From contig NZ_MVID01000030.1 in the NCBI RefSeq assembly GCF_002086815.1, positions 20,741 through 84,740 on the forward strand: a stretch of 64,000 nt of DNA. The letters run 5' to 3'. The position numbers and the translations under genes are program-made. This stretch comes from Mycolicibacterium parafortuitum. Lineage in GTDB: Bacteria; Actinomycetota; Actinomycetes; Mycobacteriales; Mycobacteriaceae. Under the pieces are notes generated by a model. The model saw nothing but the letters and a program-made list of their open reading frames with translations, searched no databases and was not told where the DNA came from. Below are positions 16,912 through 25,187 of this stretch, piece by piece. Each line of letters begins with the position of its first letter. Position 1 is the first letter of the stretch.

Positions 16912-17600
16912 CACTCGCTCCCGGGGATCGCGAGGCCGATCCGAACGCGGTCGCCCGATATCTCGACGACCAGTTGCTCTCCGGTGAACTCAAACCCGGC
17001 GGCCGCGTGCCCACCGAGCGTGCGCTGGCCGGCCTTCTCGGCTGCAGTCGCCATGACGTACGCCGACAACTGGATGTACTGGAACGCCAGGGCCGGATCA
17101 CCCGGGAGGTGGGCCGCGGTACCTTTCTCACCGAGGACGGCACCGCCTCCCCCGACGCCGTCAAGACCCCGGTGCAGCTCAGCCCGCTGGATCTGATCGA
17201 CGCCCGCGCGGCGTGGGAACCCAACCTGATGACACTGGTGGCGGTGGCCGCGACCGCGGAGGACTTCGCGGAGATCCGGCGGTGCCTGGAACGTGGCGAA
17301 GCGGCGCAGAGCCCAGCGGAATTCATGATGTGGGACATGGCTTTTCACCGAGCGCTGGCCTTGGCCACCCACAACACCGTGGTGGTCGCACTGCACGAGA
17401 TGGTCGAGGCCGGGCGCCGCCACCTGGCCGGCAGCGCACTGGACAACCGCCCGTACACCGAAGAGAACAGCACCGTGTGCCAGCGCGAACACCGCGAGAT
17501 CGCCGACGCCATCTTCGACCGCGACGCCCACCGCAGCCAGGCGGCGATGCGCAACCACCTCAGGACGGTGCGCCGGCAGCTGCTGTCCGGACTGCCCTGA
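16908..17600 (+). CDS. FadR-type GntR regulator (second of tandem pair)
   Basis: 230 residues, with the ATG inside the stop of the first regulator. The same layout is seen: HTH with GGRVPTERALAGLLGCSRHDVRRQL, then REVGRGTFLTEDG and an FCD domain with EDFAEIRRCLERG, MWDMAFHRALALATHN and CQREHREIADAIFDRD. The two share long stretches (GRGTFL, EDFAE, RCLERG, LATHN/VATHN), so they arose by tandem duplication and then diverged. They may form heterodimers or sense two different pathway intermediates. It ends four bases before the convergent lipoprotein gene. Confidence 0.9.
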   Translation: MTLAPGDREADPNAVARYLDDQLLSGELKPGGRVPTERALAGLLGCSRHDVRRQLDVLERQGRITREVGRGTFLTEDGTASPDAVKTPVQLSPLDLIDARAAWEPNLMTLVAVAATAEDFAEIRRCLERGEAAQSPAEFMMWDMAFHRALALATHNTVVVALHEMVEAGRRHLAGSALDNRPYTEENSTVCQREHREIADAIFDRDAHRSQAAMRNHLRTVRRQLLSGLP

Positions 17601-17604
17601 CGGA

Positions 17605-18282
17605 TCAGCCCGCGCCCGGCGGCAACATCTGGAAGCCGTCCAGGATCTGCGCGGCGTCGCGCTGATACTCCGGATCGTTCTCGTCGGCGCTCTGCACCGT
17701 GACCGCGACACCGAAGGTGCGGCCCTTGGCGTACATCACCGCGCTGAGCAGTTCCGCGCGGCGCGAACCCGCGGCGCCGATCGTCGGCGACATGTAGTGG
17801 CCGCGCACCGCGGGCAAGCCGCAGAGCGTGGTGTCGTTCAGCACCAGATCGGTCACCCCGAGCCGGGTCACCTGGCGGCGCTGCTCGTCGAAGAACGACC
17901 GTGCCGAGAGCTCACCGCGGTGCGATTCGAGCGTGACGACCGCCGTCGGCGCGAGCCCGCGTGAGGCGAGCTTCTCCGCGCGGATCACGAACCGGATCAT
18001 CGGCGAGTCCAGCGCCGAGATCCGCTTCCACCCGTCGGGCACCGGGATCCGCAGCACCGGGTCCCTGCCCGCCGCGACACCCGCCGGGGTGGGCACATCG
18101 ACGAGGTCGGCGTCCACCGGTGTGCAGTCCTGCTCGGATGCGTACGACCCGAACACCTGACCCGGCTGGGCGGCCACGCCCCGCGCGTCGTCGACGACGC
18201 GCGTGCAGGACGGCACCAGAAACGTGCACAGGACGGTCAGCACCGCGATCGCGGTGCGGCGCGACGTCGTCAGCCGGGTCAT
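17605..18282 (-). CDS. lprP: Putative lipoprotein, LpqN/LpqT-like (LprP position)
   Basis: 225 residues. The N-terminus is a lipoprotein signal: RRTAIAVLTVLCTFLVPSC, with lipobox VPSC at residue ~26. The mature region contains an LpqN/LpqT-like pattern (RIPVPDGWKRI...MIRFVIRAEKL and FFDEQRRQVTRLG...LCGLPAVRGHYM) ending in AQILDGFQMLPPG. Proteins of this family are anchored outside the cytoplasmic membrane in mycobacteria; LpqN-type members have been linked to envelope processes, and the function here is unknown. The ATG lies four bases from the purH stop, making it the last gene of the purN-purH operon. By synteny it corresponds to Rv0962c. Confidence 0.75.
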   Translation of the reverse strand: MTRLTTSRRTAIAVLTVLCTFLVPSCTRVVDDARGVAAQPGQVFGSYASEQDCTPVDADLVDVPTPAGVAAGRDPVLRIPVPDGWKRISALDSPMIRFVIRAEKLASRGLAPTAVVTLESHRGELSARSFFDEQRRQVTRLGVTDLVLNDTTLCGLPAVRGHYMSPTIGAAGSRRAELLSAVMYAKGRTFGVAVTVQSADENDPEYQRDAAQILDGFQMLPPGAG

Positions 18283-18286
18283 CGGT

Positions 18287-19879
18287 TCAGTGCGCGAAAT
18301 GTCGTGCGCCGGTGAGGTACAGCGTGATCCCGGCGGCCTCGGCGGCCGCCGTCACCTCGTCGTCGCGAACCGAGCCGCCCGGGTGCGCGACAGCCTTGAC
18401 GCCGGCATCGATGAGGGTCTGCAGACCGTCCGGGAACGGGAAGAACGCATCCGACGCGCCGACCGCGCCGCGGGTGCGGTCCCCGGCGCGCTCGACCGCC
18501 AGCCGTGCCGCGTCGACGCGGTTGACCTGGCCCATGCCGACACCGACGGTCGCGCCGTCCTTGGCCAGCACGATCGCGTTCGACTTCACCGCACGGCAGG
18601 TGCGCCACGCGAACACCAGATCGGCGAGCGTGGCCGGGTCGGCGGGGGTTCCGGTCGCCAGCGTCCAGTTGTTCGGGTCGTCGCCGGCCGCATCGAGCGC
18701 GTCGCGCTGCTGCAGCAGCAGACCGCCGCTGACCTGACGGAACTCGGTCCCGCCGGGCTGCGGTTCCGACGCGACGAGCACCCGGATGTTCTTCTTGCGC
18801 GCCAGCACCTCGACCGCGCCGGGTTCGTAGGCCGGCGCGATGATCACCTCGGTGAAGATGCCGGCGACAGTCTCGGCCATCTCGACGGTGACCTCGGTGT
18901 TGGCGGCGATCACGCCCCCGAACGCCGACAGCGGATCGCATTCGTGGGCCTTGCGGTGGGCGTCGGCCACCGACACCGAGGACACCGCGATGCCACACGG
19001 GTTGGCGTGCTTGATGATCGCAACGCAGATGTCCTCATGGTCGAACGCGGCGCGCCACGCCGCGTCGGCATCGGTGTAGTTGTTGTAGGACATCTCCTTG
19101 CCGTGCAGCTGTTCGGCCTGGGCGAGCCCCGGCCAGCCGCTGTCGTCGCGGTACAGCGCGGCCTTCTGGTGCGGGTTCTCGCCGTAGCGCAGCACCGAAG
19201 TGCGCCGGAACGTCGAACCCAGCCACGGCGGCAGCTGCGGGTCGGCGCCCGCCGAGTCGGGGCCGCTCTCCTCCGGCGCGAGCACCGTCTCCATCCAGGA
19301 CGCGACGGCCACGTCGTATTCGGCGGTGTGCCGGAACGCCAGCGATGCCAGCTTCTTGCGCTCGGCGTAGGTGAAGCCGCCGGAGCGCACGGCGGCGAGC
19401 ACGCCCTCGTAGCCGATCGGTTCGACGACGACCGCGACGCTCGGGTGGTTCTTCGCCGCCGCACGCACCATGGACGGTCCGCCGATGTCGATCTGCTCCA
19501 CGCACTCGTCGACGCCCGCGCCGGAGTTCACGGTCTGGGTGAACGGATACAGGTTGACCACGACCAGCTCGAACGCCGCGACACCGAGTTTCTCCAGCGC
19601 CGACACGTGCTCGGGCTTGCGCTGGTCGGCCAGCAGGCCGGCGTGCACGTGCGGATGCAGCGTCTTGACCCGGCCGTCGAGGACCTCGGGGAAACCGGTG
19701 ACGTCCTCCACCGGGGTGACCGGAATCCCGGCGGCGGCAATGGTTTTCGCGGTCGATCCGGTCGAGACGATGTCGACGCCCGCCGCGTGCAGCCCCTCCG
19801 CCAGCGGCACCAGGCCGGTCTTGTCGTAGACGCTGATCAGGGCGCGCCGGATCGGCCGCCGAAAGTCGTTGTCGCTCAT
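18287..19879 (-). CDS. purH: Bifunctional AICAR transformylase/IMP cyclohydrolase
   Basis: 530 residues from the ATG at 19879, overlapping purN by ATGA. The N-terminal MGS-like IMP cyclohydrolase domain (RRALISVYDKTGLVPLAEGL, ISTGSTAKTI-like segment VSTGSTAKTIAAAG) is followed by the AICAR transformylase domain with RYGENPHQKAALYR, KEMSYNNYTDADAAW and the catalytic-loop KHANPCG. The end FFPFPDGLQTLIDAGVKAV and HPGGSVRDDE complete the family. It performs the last two steps of IMP synthesis in the cytoplasm. Length and order are as in M. tuberculosis Rv0957. Confidence 0.98.
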   Translation of the reverse strand: MSDNDFRRPIRRALISVYDKTGLVPLAEGLHAAGVDIVSTGSTAKTIAAAGIPVTPVEDVTGFPEVLDGRVKTLHPHVHAGLLADQRKPEHVSALEKLGVAAFELVVVNLYPFTQTVNSGAGVDECVEQIDIGGPSMVRAAAKNHPSVAVVVEPIGYEGVLAAVRSGGFTYAERKKLASLAFRHTAEYDVAVASWMETVLAPEESGPDSAGADPQLPPWLGSTFRRTSVLRYGENPHQKAALYRDDSGWPGLAQAEQLHGKEMSYNNYTDADAAWRAAFDHEDICVAIIKHANPCGIAVSSVSVADAHRKAHECDPLSAFGGVIAANTEVTVEMAETVAGIFTEVIIAPAYEPGAVEVLARKKNIRVLVASEPQPGGTEFRQVSGGLLLQQRDALDAAGDDPNNWTLATGTPADPATLADLVFAWRTCRAVKSNAIVLAKDGATVGVGMGQVNRVDAARLAVERAGDRTRGAVGASDAFFPFPDGLQTLIDAGVKAVAHPGGSVRDDEVTAAAEAAGITLYLTGARHFAH

Positions 19880-20532
19880 CCTAATATCGCCTTTCGTCCT
19901 GACCACGTCACGCCACGGGTCGCCACTTCGGCCACCACGTCCACGAGAAGTCGTCGTTCGATCACTTTGATCCGCTCATGCAGGGTTGTTTCGTCGTCGC
20001 CGTCGAGCACCGGCACGGCCTGCTGCGCGACGATGGGGCCGGTGTCGGTGCCGGCGTCGACCAGGTGCACCGTGCATCCGGTGACCCGCACCCCGTAGGC
20101 CAGGGCGTCGCGGACCGGGTGGGCACCGGGAAACGCGGGCAGCAGCGCCGGGTGGGTGTTGAGCACGCGGCCCGGGAACCGTGAAAGAAATTCGGTGCCA
20201 AGGATCTTCATGAAGCCGGCCGAGACGACGAGGTCCGGCCGGTGGGATCCGGTGGCCTCCGTCAGCGCGGCGTCCCACGCGGCCCGGTCGGGGTGGTCGG
20301 CGATCTTGACGGTGAACACCGGTATCGACGCCCGCGCCGCGATGTCGAGGGCGGCGCACGCCCGGTCCGTGCCGACCGCGACGACGCGGGCGGGGAAGTC
20401 GGCGACCGCGGCGTCGAGCAGCGCGGACAGCAGCGAGCCGGCGCCGGAGGCCAGCACCACGACGCGGGCCGGCGCGCTGGGAGGCACGCTGATGGTGGAC
20501 TGCTCGTCGCGTCCATCGGCCTCTGGCTGCAC
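19876..20532 (-). CDS. purN: Phosphoribosylglycinamide formyltransferase (GART)
   Basis: 218 residues with a GTG start. The phosphate-binding loop is VVLASGAGSLLSALLDA, and the catalytic Asn-His pair is in RVLNTHPALLPAFPGAH, with the catalytic Asp in HLVDAGTDTGPIVAQ. It converts GAR to FGAR with 10-formyl-THF, the third step of purine synthesis. It is coupled to purH and starts nine bases after the membrane-protein gene. The first ~18 residues are a non-conserved extension. Confidence 0.97.
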   Translation of the reverse strand: MQPEADGRDEQSTISVPPSAPARVVVLASGAGSLLSALLDAAVADFPARVVAVGTDRACAALDIAARASIPVFTVKIADHPDRAAWDAALTEATGSHRPDLVVSAGFMKILGTEFLSRFPGRVLNTHPALLPAFPGAHPVRDALAYGVRVTGCTVHLVDAGTDTGPIVAQQAVPVLDGDDETTLHERIKVIERRLLVDVVAEVATRGVTWSGRKAILG

Positions 20533-20541
20533 GATGGAATC

Positions 20542-21975
20542 CTAGTGGTCGCGGTATCCCGGTCCGCCGTGGCCACCGCCCGAAGGCGGGGTCTCGTCGC
20601 CGTCGACCACGAAGTGCTCTTCCGGATCGAGTTCGTCGGGCGGCGGGGCGACGTCGACGGGCGCACGGTCGAAGGGCTCGGGATCCTCGGGCTCGGGATC
20701 GTCGGGCGCGGGGACCGGATCCTCGGCGGCGATGACCTCGGTGACGGGTTCGTCCCCGATTTCGGGGGCGGCGTCGAGCTCGAGATCGTCCGCGAGACCA
20801 TCGACGTCGTCGTCGGTGGTGTCGGTCGGCACGGGTTTGGGTTTGCGCACCCGTGGGGTGACACCGCCCGACATCACCGTGGTCAAACCGCCGATACCGG
20901 CGAACCACAGGAACACCGCGGGCGCGAAGGTGGACTGGTCGACGCCGACGTCGCCGAAGTTGCCGAGCGGTCCCCCGCCGGCGAATCCGAGCAGCGCCAT
21001 CACCGTCGCCGCCACCGCCGCGGCTACTGCGACCTTGGCCAGCGCGGGCAGCAACGGCAGCGGCCGGCGCGCGCACTGCTGTCCCAGCGCCACGGCCGAC
21101 ACCGCGGCGATGATCATCAGCGCGACCCACACCGGCCCCAGCGGCGGTGTCGGGACGGCGGCCAGCACCGGTAGCGCGGGGATGTCGCCGCCGAAGACGG
21201 TGAACGAGCTGAACGTGGCCAGCCCGATGTGCGCACTGGACCCGACCGCGACCGCGGCCGCCCCGACCATCACGTTGGGCAGGTAGAGCACCGACAGCAC
21301 GGTGAGGCTGAACTGGCCGAACATCGATTCGGTGATGGAGTACAGGTCGTGCATCGTCGACCAGTGCACGATCAGTGACCCGGCGACCACCGCACCGGAG
21401 AGCCCCATCAGGGCGATGACGCCCGCGGCCGCCGCGCGCAGCGCGTCGGGAATCCAGTTCGGTAGCGGCGAGACCGCCAGCAGCCGACCCCCGACGCGGG
21501 AACCGACACCGGCGACCGCGCCGATCGCGTGGACCACGAGCACCCCGCCGAAGGCGCGCAACGAGTCGGGGGTCTGCAGCTCGGTCAGCACCGACGCGGC
21601 GTCGTGGATCACGGCGAGGCAGATCGCGGCGATCAGCAGCGGACCGCCCAGTGCGGAGGCGACCACCCACCTGGTCACGAACCACGACGAGCTGATCGTC
21701 GCGGCCGCGGTGGTGCGGGCGGTGCCGTAGATCATCAGCAGCACCGGCAGCAGCGGCATCACACCCAGTGCGGAGCCGGCGATCGACACCGGCACCTGGT
21801 GCACACCGAGCCACATGCTGGCGATCGCGCCGAGCGCTCCGGTCATGTCGCTGTTGGCGATCAACAGCTGCAGCAGCACCACGGCCGCGATCACGACCAA
21901 CGCGACGATCGACGGTCCGAATGCCACCCGAAGCAGGTCACGCGCCTGGCGTGTACCGACCGGCCGGGTGCTCAC
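20542..21975 (-). CDS. Multi-pass membrane protein, DUF6350 type (Rv0955-like)
   Basis: About 477 residues from the GTG at 21975, which has GAGGAG about 11 bases upstream; GTGs at 21987 and 22023 are alternatives. Around ten or eleven hydrophobic segments span residues ~10-380 (for example FGPSIVALVVIAAVVLLQLL and LPVLLMIYGTART). A long acidic, proline-rich cytoplasmic or wall-facing tail follows (PKPVPTDTTDDDVDG to the end), with many Asp, Glu and Pro. No transporter or enzyme motif is recognised. It belongs to a conserved actinobacterial group found before purN, so it may be co-regulated with purine synthesis. By position it matches Rv0955. Confidence 0.8.
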   Translation of the reverse strand: MSTRPVGTRQARDLLRVAFGPSIVALVVIAAVVLLQLLIANSDMTGALGAIASMWLGVHQVPVSIAGSALGVMPLLPVLLMIYGTARTTAAATISSSWFVTRWVVASALGGPLLIAAICLAVIHDAASVLTELQTPDSLRAFGGVLVVHAIGAVAGVGSRVGGRLLAVSPLPNWIPDALRAAAAGVIALMGLSGAVVAGSLIVHWSTMHDLYSITESMFGQFSLTVLSVLYLPNVMVGAAAVAVGSSAHIGLATFSSFTVFGGDIPALPVLAAVPTPPLGPVWVALMIIAAVSAVALGQQCARRPLPLLPALAKVAVAAAVAATVMALLGFAGGGPLGNFGDVGVDQSTFAPAVFLWFAGIGGLTTVMSGGVTPRVRKPKPVPTDTTDDDVDGLADDLELDAAPEIGDEPVTEVIAAEDPVPAPDDPEPEDPEPFDRAPVDVAPPPDELDPEEHFVVDGDETPPSGGGHGGPGYRDH

Positions 21976-22035
21976 GGGTTTGGCCACTCCTCGCAGACGC
22001 TCGGGCGCGCGACGTTCGCGCACGCGCGGCTCAGA

Positions 22036-22884
22036 CTACGACGAGGACTGATCCGACTGCGAGGATGACTGGCCCTGGTGCGTCGTCGGGGTCTGGGTGG
22101 TCGGCGTGTTGCTCGCGGGCGGCTGACCGTAGGTCGGGAAGCCGGTGGGCGGGGTCGGCGGGCCCGACGGCTGCTGCGCCTGGAAGCCGCCGGTCGTCTG
22201 ACCGGAGCCGCCGTACGCGCCGTACGGCGTCGGGTAGCCGGGCCGCTGCTGCTGGGGAGCCTGCTGGTGCTGAGGGGCGTGCAGTTGCTGCCCGCCGTGC
22301 TGGCCGGGCTGACCGTAGTAGCCGGGGTACTGGCCGTACTGCTGCTGTTGGTCGTACTTGGGCCGCGGCACCGGCGGGGTGATGATCCCGGAGTCGAACA
22401 GCAGCACCACGACGGCGACGGCGGCCTGCAGCAGCGTGAACGCGACGACGAGGTAGACACCCCACCCGACGGTGGTGCCGTCGAATCCTTCGAACAGCGT
22501 CGAGATCGCGATCAGGAAACCGAGCACGGACAGCGCGGCCACCGGTGCGGGGCGCACGACCTGCTTGGGCAGCAGCCCGATTCCGGCGATCAGCGCGGCC
22601 AGCACCGCTGCCGCGACCGCGAGGTCGAACCGGACGGGTGAGATGGACACGTCGATCGGCGCGTCGGTGAGCGTGAGCTTCGGACCGAAGCTGGCCAGGT
22701 AGACCAGCAGGCCCAGCACCGCGGTCGCGGCGCTGAGGTAGGTGGGCAGCTTGGCGGGGCCGTCAGCGGCGGGTTCGGTCTCGCCGAAGGTGTTGAACTG
22801 TTGCGTCGGCGCGGAGAACTGGGTTGTCGGCTGCTGCGCCGGCGGGAATCCAGGTCCTCCGGGCGCGCCTTGTGGGTACGTCAT
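22036..22884 (-). CDS. Pro/Gln-rich membrane protein, DUF5336 type (34-kDa antigen homologue, Rv0954-like)
   Basis: 282 residues with the ATG at 22884 behind CAGGAGAGG. A short Pro/Gln-rich N-terminus (residues 1-45) precedes four membrane segments between ~50 and ~175 (YLSAATAVLGLLVYLASFG; FDLAVAAAVLAALIAGIGLL; VAALSVLGFLIAISTLF; VYLVVAFTLLQAAVAVVVLL). The C-terminal ~100 residues are almost wholly Pro, Gln, Gly, Tyr, Ser and Thr, an extracytoplasmic low-complexity tail ending SSSQSDQSSS. The M. tuberculosis homologue Rv0954 is annotated as a 34-kDa antigenic protein. It is the first gene of the Rv0954-Rv0955-purN-purH-lprP operon. Confidence 0.88.
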   Translation of the reverse strand: MTYPQGAPGGPGFPPAQQPTTQFSAPTQQFNTFGETEPAADGPAKLPTYLSAATAVLGLLVYLASFGPKLTLTDAPIDVSISPVRFDLAVAAAVLAALIAGIGLLPKQVVRPAPVAALSVLGFLIAISTLFEGFDGTTVGWGVYLVVAFTLLQAAVAVVVLLFDSGIITPPVPRPKYDQQQQYGQYPGYYGQPGQHGGQQLHAPQHQQAPQQQRPGYPTPYGAYGGSGQTTGGFQAQQPSGPPTPPTGFPTYGQPPASNTPTTQTPTTHQGQSSSQSDQSSS

Positions 22885-23032
22885 GACCTCTCCTGTGCTG
22901 TGCGGGCATCGGAACCGACGGGGACGCCATAGGTGACGACGTTGTCGACGAGCGACGGCGATAGATCCGCCTGAGCGTTTCGATCAACCCACGCTAGCGC
23001 ACGGCCGGGTGGCCCTGTCCATGCGCGAGACG

Positions 23033-23053
23033 CCGCCGCGACGGTCGCGGCGG
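23033..23053 (-). terminator. Hairpin after sfnG
   Basis: CCGCCGCGA (23033-23041) and TCGCGGCGG (23045-23053) form a perfect 9-bp stem with a 3-base loop, 14 bases beyond the sfnG stop on the minus strand. It separates sfnG from the next minus-strand operon. No U-tract is present. Confidence 0.55.
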
Positions 23054-23066
23054 TGCCCGCGGCCGG

Positions 23067-24197
23067 TCAGACCGGGGCGAGAACCGGCGCGTCGACGGAG
23101 TTCTGCTCGGCCTCCTCGATCTCGCGCACCAGCGGCAGCACGCGGGCGCCGAAGTACTCGATCTCCTCCTGGAAGTGCAGGAATCCGCCGAGGATCAGGT
23201 CGACGCCGCGCCGGCGGTACGCCGCGATCCGCTCCGCGATCTGTTCCGGTGTGCCGATCAACTGGGACCGGAAGCCGTCGTTGTATTGGACGAGATCCTC
23301 GAAGCTGGAATCGGCCCACATTCCGCGTTTGTCCGCGGTCGAGTTCCCGGCCTGCTGGACCGCATCGCGGAAGCCCTCGACGGCAGGCCGGTTCGCCTTC
23401 GCGACGATCTCGCGGAGGACGTCCCTCGCTTCTTTTTCCGTGTCGCGGGCGATGATGAACCCGTTCAGGCCGAACTTGACCTCGCGGCCGGCGTCGCGGG
23501 CGTGGTCACGGACCTCGACGAGCTGTTCGGTGACCCCGTCGAAATCCTTGCCGTTGGAGAAGTACCAGTCGGCGTGACGGCCACCGTTGCGACGCGCCGC
23601 GGCGGAGTTGCCGCCCTGGAACAGTTCGGGATTCGGGCGCTCGGGCGTGTTGAGGGGTTTCGGTTTCAGCGTGAAGTCGTGGATGCGGTAGAAGTCGCCG
23701 CGGAAATCCACGTCGTCCTCGGTCCAGATCCTGCGCAGCACCTGGAGGAACTCGGCGCTGCGCCGGTAGCGCTCGTCGTGTTCGAGCCACGGCTCGCCGA
23801 GGTGGGTGAACTCGTCCTTGAACCACCCCGACACGACGTTGACCGCGAACCGGCCGCCGGACAGCTGGTCGGCGGTGGCCCCGAGCTTGGCCAGCACCGC
23901 GGGCTGCCACAGGCCCGGGTGTACCGCGGCGATCACCTTGAGCCGCTCGGTGGCCAGCAGCAGTGCGAGGCTGAAGCTGGTCGATTCGTGCTGGTACTCC
24001 GCGCCGTAGCTGGCCTCGTACCGCACCTGGGACAGCGCGTATTCGAACCCGTTGTTCTCCGCGGTCCGGGCGAGTGTGCGGTTGTACTCGTAGTTCCAGT
24101 CGGTGCGCTGCTCGATGTCGCTGGTGACCAGGCCGCCGCTGACGTTGGGGACCCAGTACGCGAACTTGACGTGCTCGGCGATGCGTTCGGTCGTCAT
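23067..24197 (-). CDS. sfnG: FMNH2-dependent dimethyl sulfone monooxygenase
   Basis: 376 residues from the ATG at 24197. The sequence is strongly SfnG-like: VKFAYWVPNVSGGLVTSDIE at the N-terminus, YALSQVRYEASYGAEYQHES near residue 55, RFAVNVVSGWFKDEF, PWLEHDERYRRSAEFL, LKPKPLN and ELFQGGNSAAAR, then FEDLVQYNDGFRSQLIGTPEQ near the end. This luciferase-like (LLM) two-component monooxygenase oxidises dimethyl sulfone to methanesulfinate, feeding sulfur scavenging. No partner flavin reductase or other sfn/ssu gene is next to it, so it must use one encoded elsewhere. It diverges from the LLM gene at 24339 across a 141-base gap. Confidence 0.9.
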   Translation of the reverse strand: MTTERIAEHVKFAYWVPNVSGGLVTSDIEQRTDWNYEYNRTLARTAENNGFEYALSQVRYEASYGAEYQHESTSFSLALLLATERLKVIAAVHPGLWQPAVLAKLGATADQLSGGRFAVNVVSGWFKDEFTHLGEPWLEHDERYRRSAEFLQVLRRIWTEDDVDFRGDFYRIHDFTLKPKPLNTPERPNPELFQGGNSAAARRNGGRHADWYFSNGKDFDGVTEQLVEVRDHARDAGREVKFGLNGFIIARDTEKEARDVLREIVAKANRPAVEGFRDAVQQAGNSTADKRGMWADSSFEDLVQYNDGFRSQLIGTPEQIAERIAAYRRRGVDLILGGFLHFQEEIEYFGARVLPLVREIEEAEQNSVDAPVLAPV

Positions 24198-24315
24198 GGG
24201 GCCATGCAACCGCCAGCGGCCGGCCCGGTCATCGGTATGGATCGCGGTGAAGGAAATGCACCGCGCCGCCCGCGCCGCGACGGTGCGACGGAAGGACCCC
24301 CTTGCGGCCACAGAT

Positions 24316-24329
24316 TGGAACACGTTCTA
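24316..24329. promoter_or_regulatory. KstR-box match before the LLM gene
   Basis: TGGAACACGTTCTA matches the mycobacterial KstR consensus TnnAACnnGTTnnA at every fixed position. It lies nine bases before the ATG at 24339, where bound repressor would block transcription or initiation, and it could also affect divergent sfnG. Confidence 0.7.
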
Positions 24330-24338
24330 ATTCTCGGT

Positions 24339-25187
24339 ATGAACTATGGGCTGGTGCTGTTCACCTCCGACCGGGGCATCACGCCCGCGGCTGCCGCGAA
24401 GTTGGCCGACGAGCACGGCTTCGAGACGTTCTACGTCCCCGAACACACCCACATTCCGATCAAGCGGCAGGCTGCTCACCCCACCACCGGCGACGAGACG
24501 CTGCCCGACGACCGCTACATGCGCACGCTGGACCCGTGGGTGTCCCTCGGGACGGCCGCGGCGGTGACGTCGCGGGTGCGGCTGTCCACCGCGGTGGCGC
24601 TGCCCGTCGAGCACGACCCGATCACGCTGGCCAAGTCGATCGCGACGCTCGATCACCTCTCCGGCGGCCGGGTGTCCCTCGGCGTCGGCTTCGGCTGGAA
24701 CACCGACGAGCTGGCCGACCACAAGGTCCCCCCGGGCCGCCGGCGCACGATGCTCCGCGAGTACCTCGAGGCCATGCGGGCGCTGTGGACGCAGGAAGAG
24801 GCCGAATACGACGGTGAGTTCGTCAACTTCGGGCCGTCGTGGGCGTGGCCGAAGCCGGTACAGGCACACATCCCGGTGCTGGTCGGCGCTGCGGGCACCG
24901 AGAAGAACTTCAAGTGGATCGCCCGCTCGGCCGACGGCTGGATCACCACGCCGCGGGACTTCGACATCGACGCACCGGTGAAGCTGCTGCAGGACACCTG
25001 GGCCGCTGCCGGACGCGACGGCGCGCCCCAGATCGTCGCGCTCGATTTCAAGCCCGACCCCGAGAAGCTCGCGCGCTGGCGTGAACTGGGGGTCACCGAG
25101 GTGCTGTTCGGCCTGCCCGACAAGCCCGAGGCCGAGGTCGCCGGTTATGTCGAGCGGCTGGCGGGCAAGCTCGGCGCGCTGACCTAA
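24339..25187 (+). CDS. F420-dependent LLM-class oxidoreductase (Rv0953c-like)
   Basis: 282 residues from the ATG at 24339. A TIM-barrel luciferase-like fold is indicated by FETFYVPEHTHIPI, DPWVSLGTAAAVTSRVRLST, LAKSIATLDHLSGGRVSLGVGFGWN and PVLVGAAGTEKNFKWIARSADGW, the last typical of TIGR03619-type F420 enzymes. The natural substrate is unknown. A perfect KstR box immediately upstream suggests induction during sterol catabolism. The gene converges on and overlaps the thiolase-like gene by three bases. The length is identical to what I recall for Rv0953c. Confidence 0.85.
   Translation: MNYGLVLFTSDRGITPAAAAKLADEHGFETFYVPEHTHIPIKRQAAHPTTGDETLPDDRYMRTLDPWVSLGTAAAVTSRVRLSTAVALPVEHDPITLAKSIATLDHLSGGRVSLGVGFGWNTDELADHKVPPGRRRTMLREYLEAMRALWTQEEAEYDGEFVNFGPSWAWPKPVQAHIPVLVGAAGTEKNFKWIARSADGWITTPRDFDIDAPVKLLQDTWAAAGRDGAPQIVALDFKPDPEKLARWRELGVTEVLFGLPDKPEAEVAGYVERLAGKLGALT

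Noticed and set aside
18203..20098. A 631-codon open frame on the plus strand
   Set aside because: It is antisense to purH with its highly conserved domains; long antisense frames are expected in very GC-rich coding DNA.
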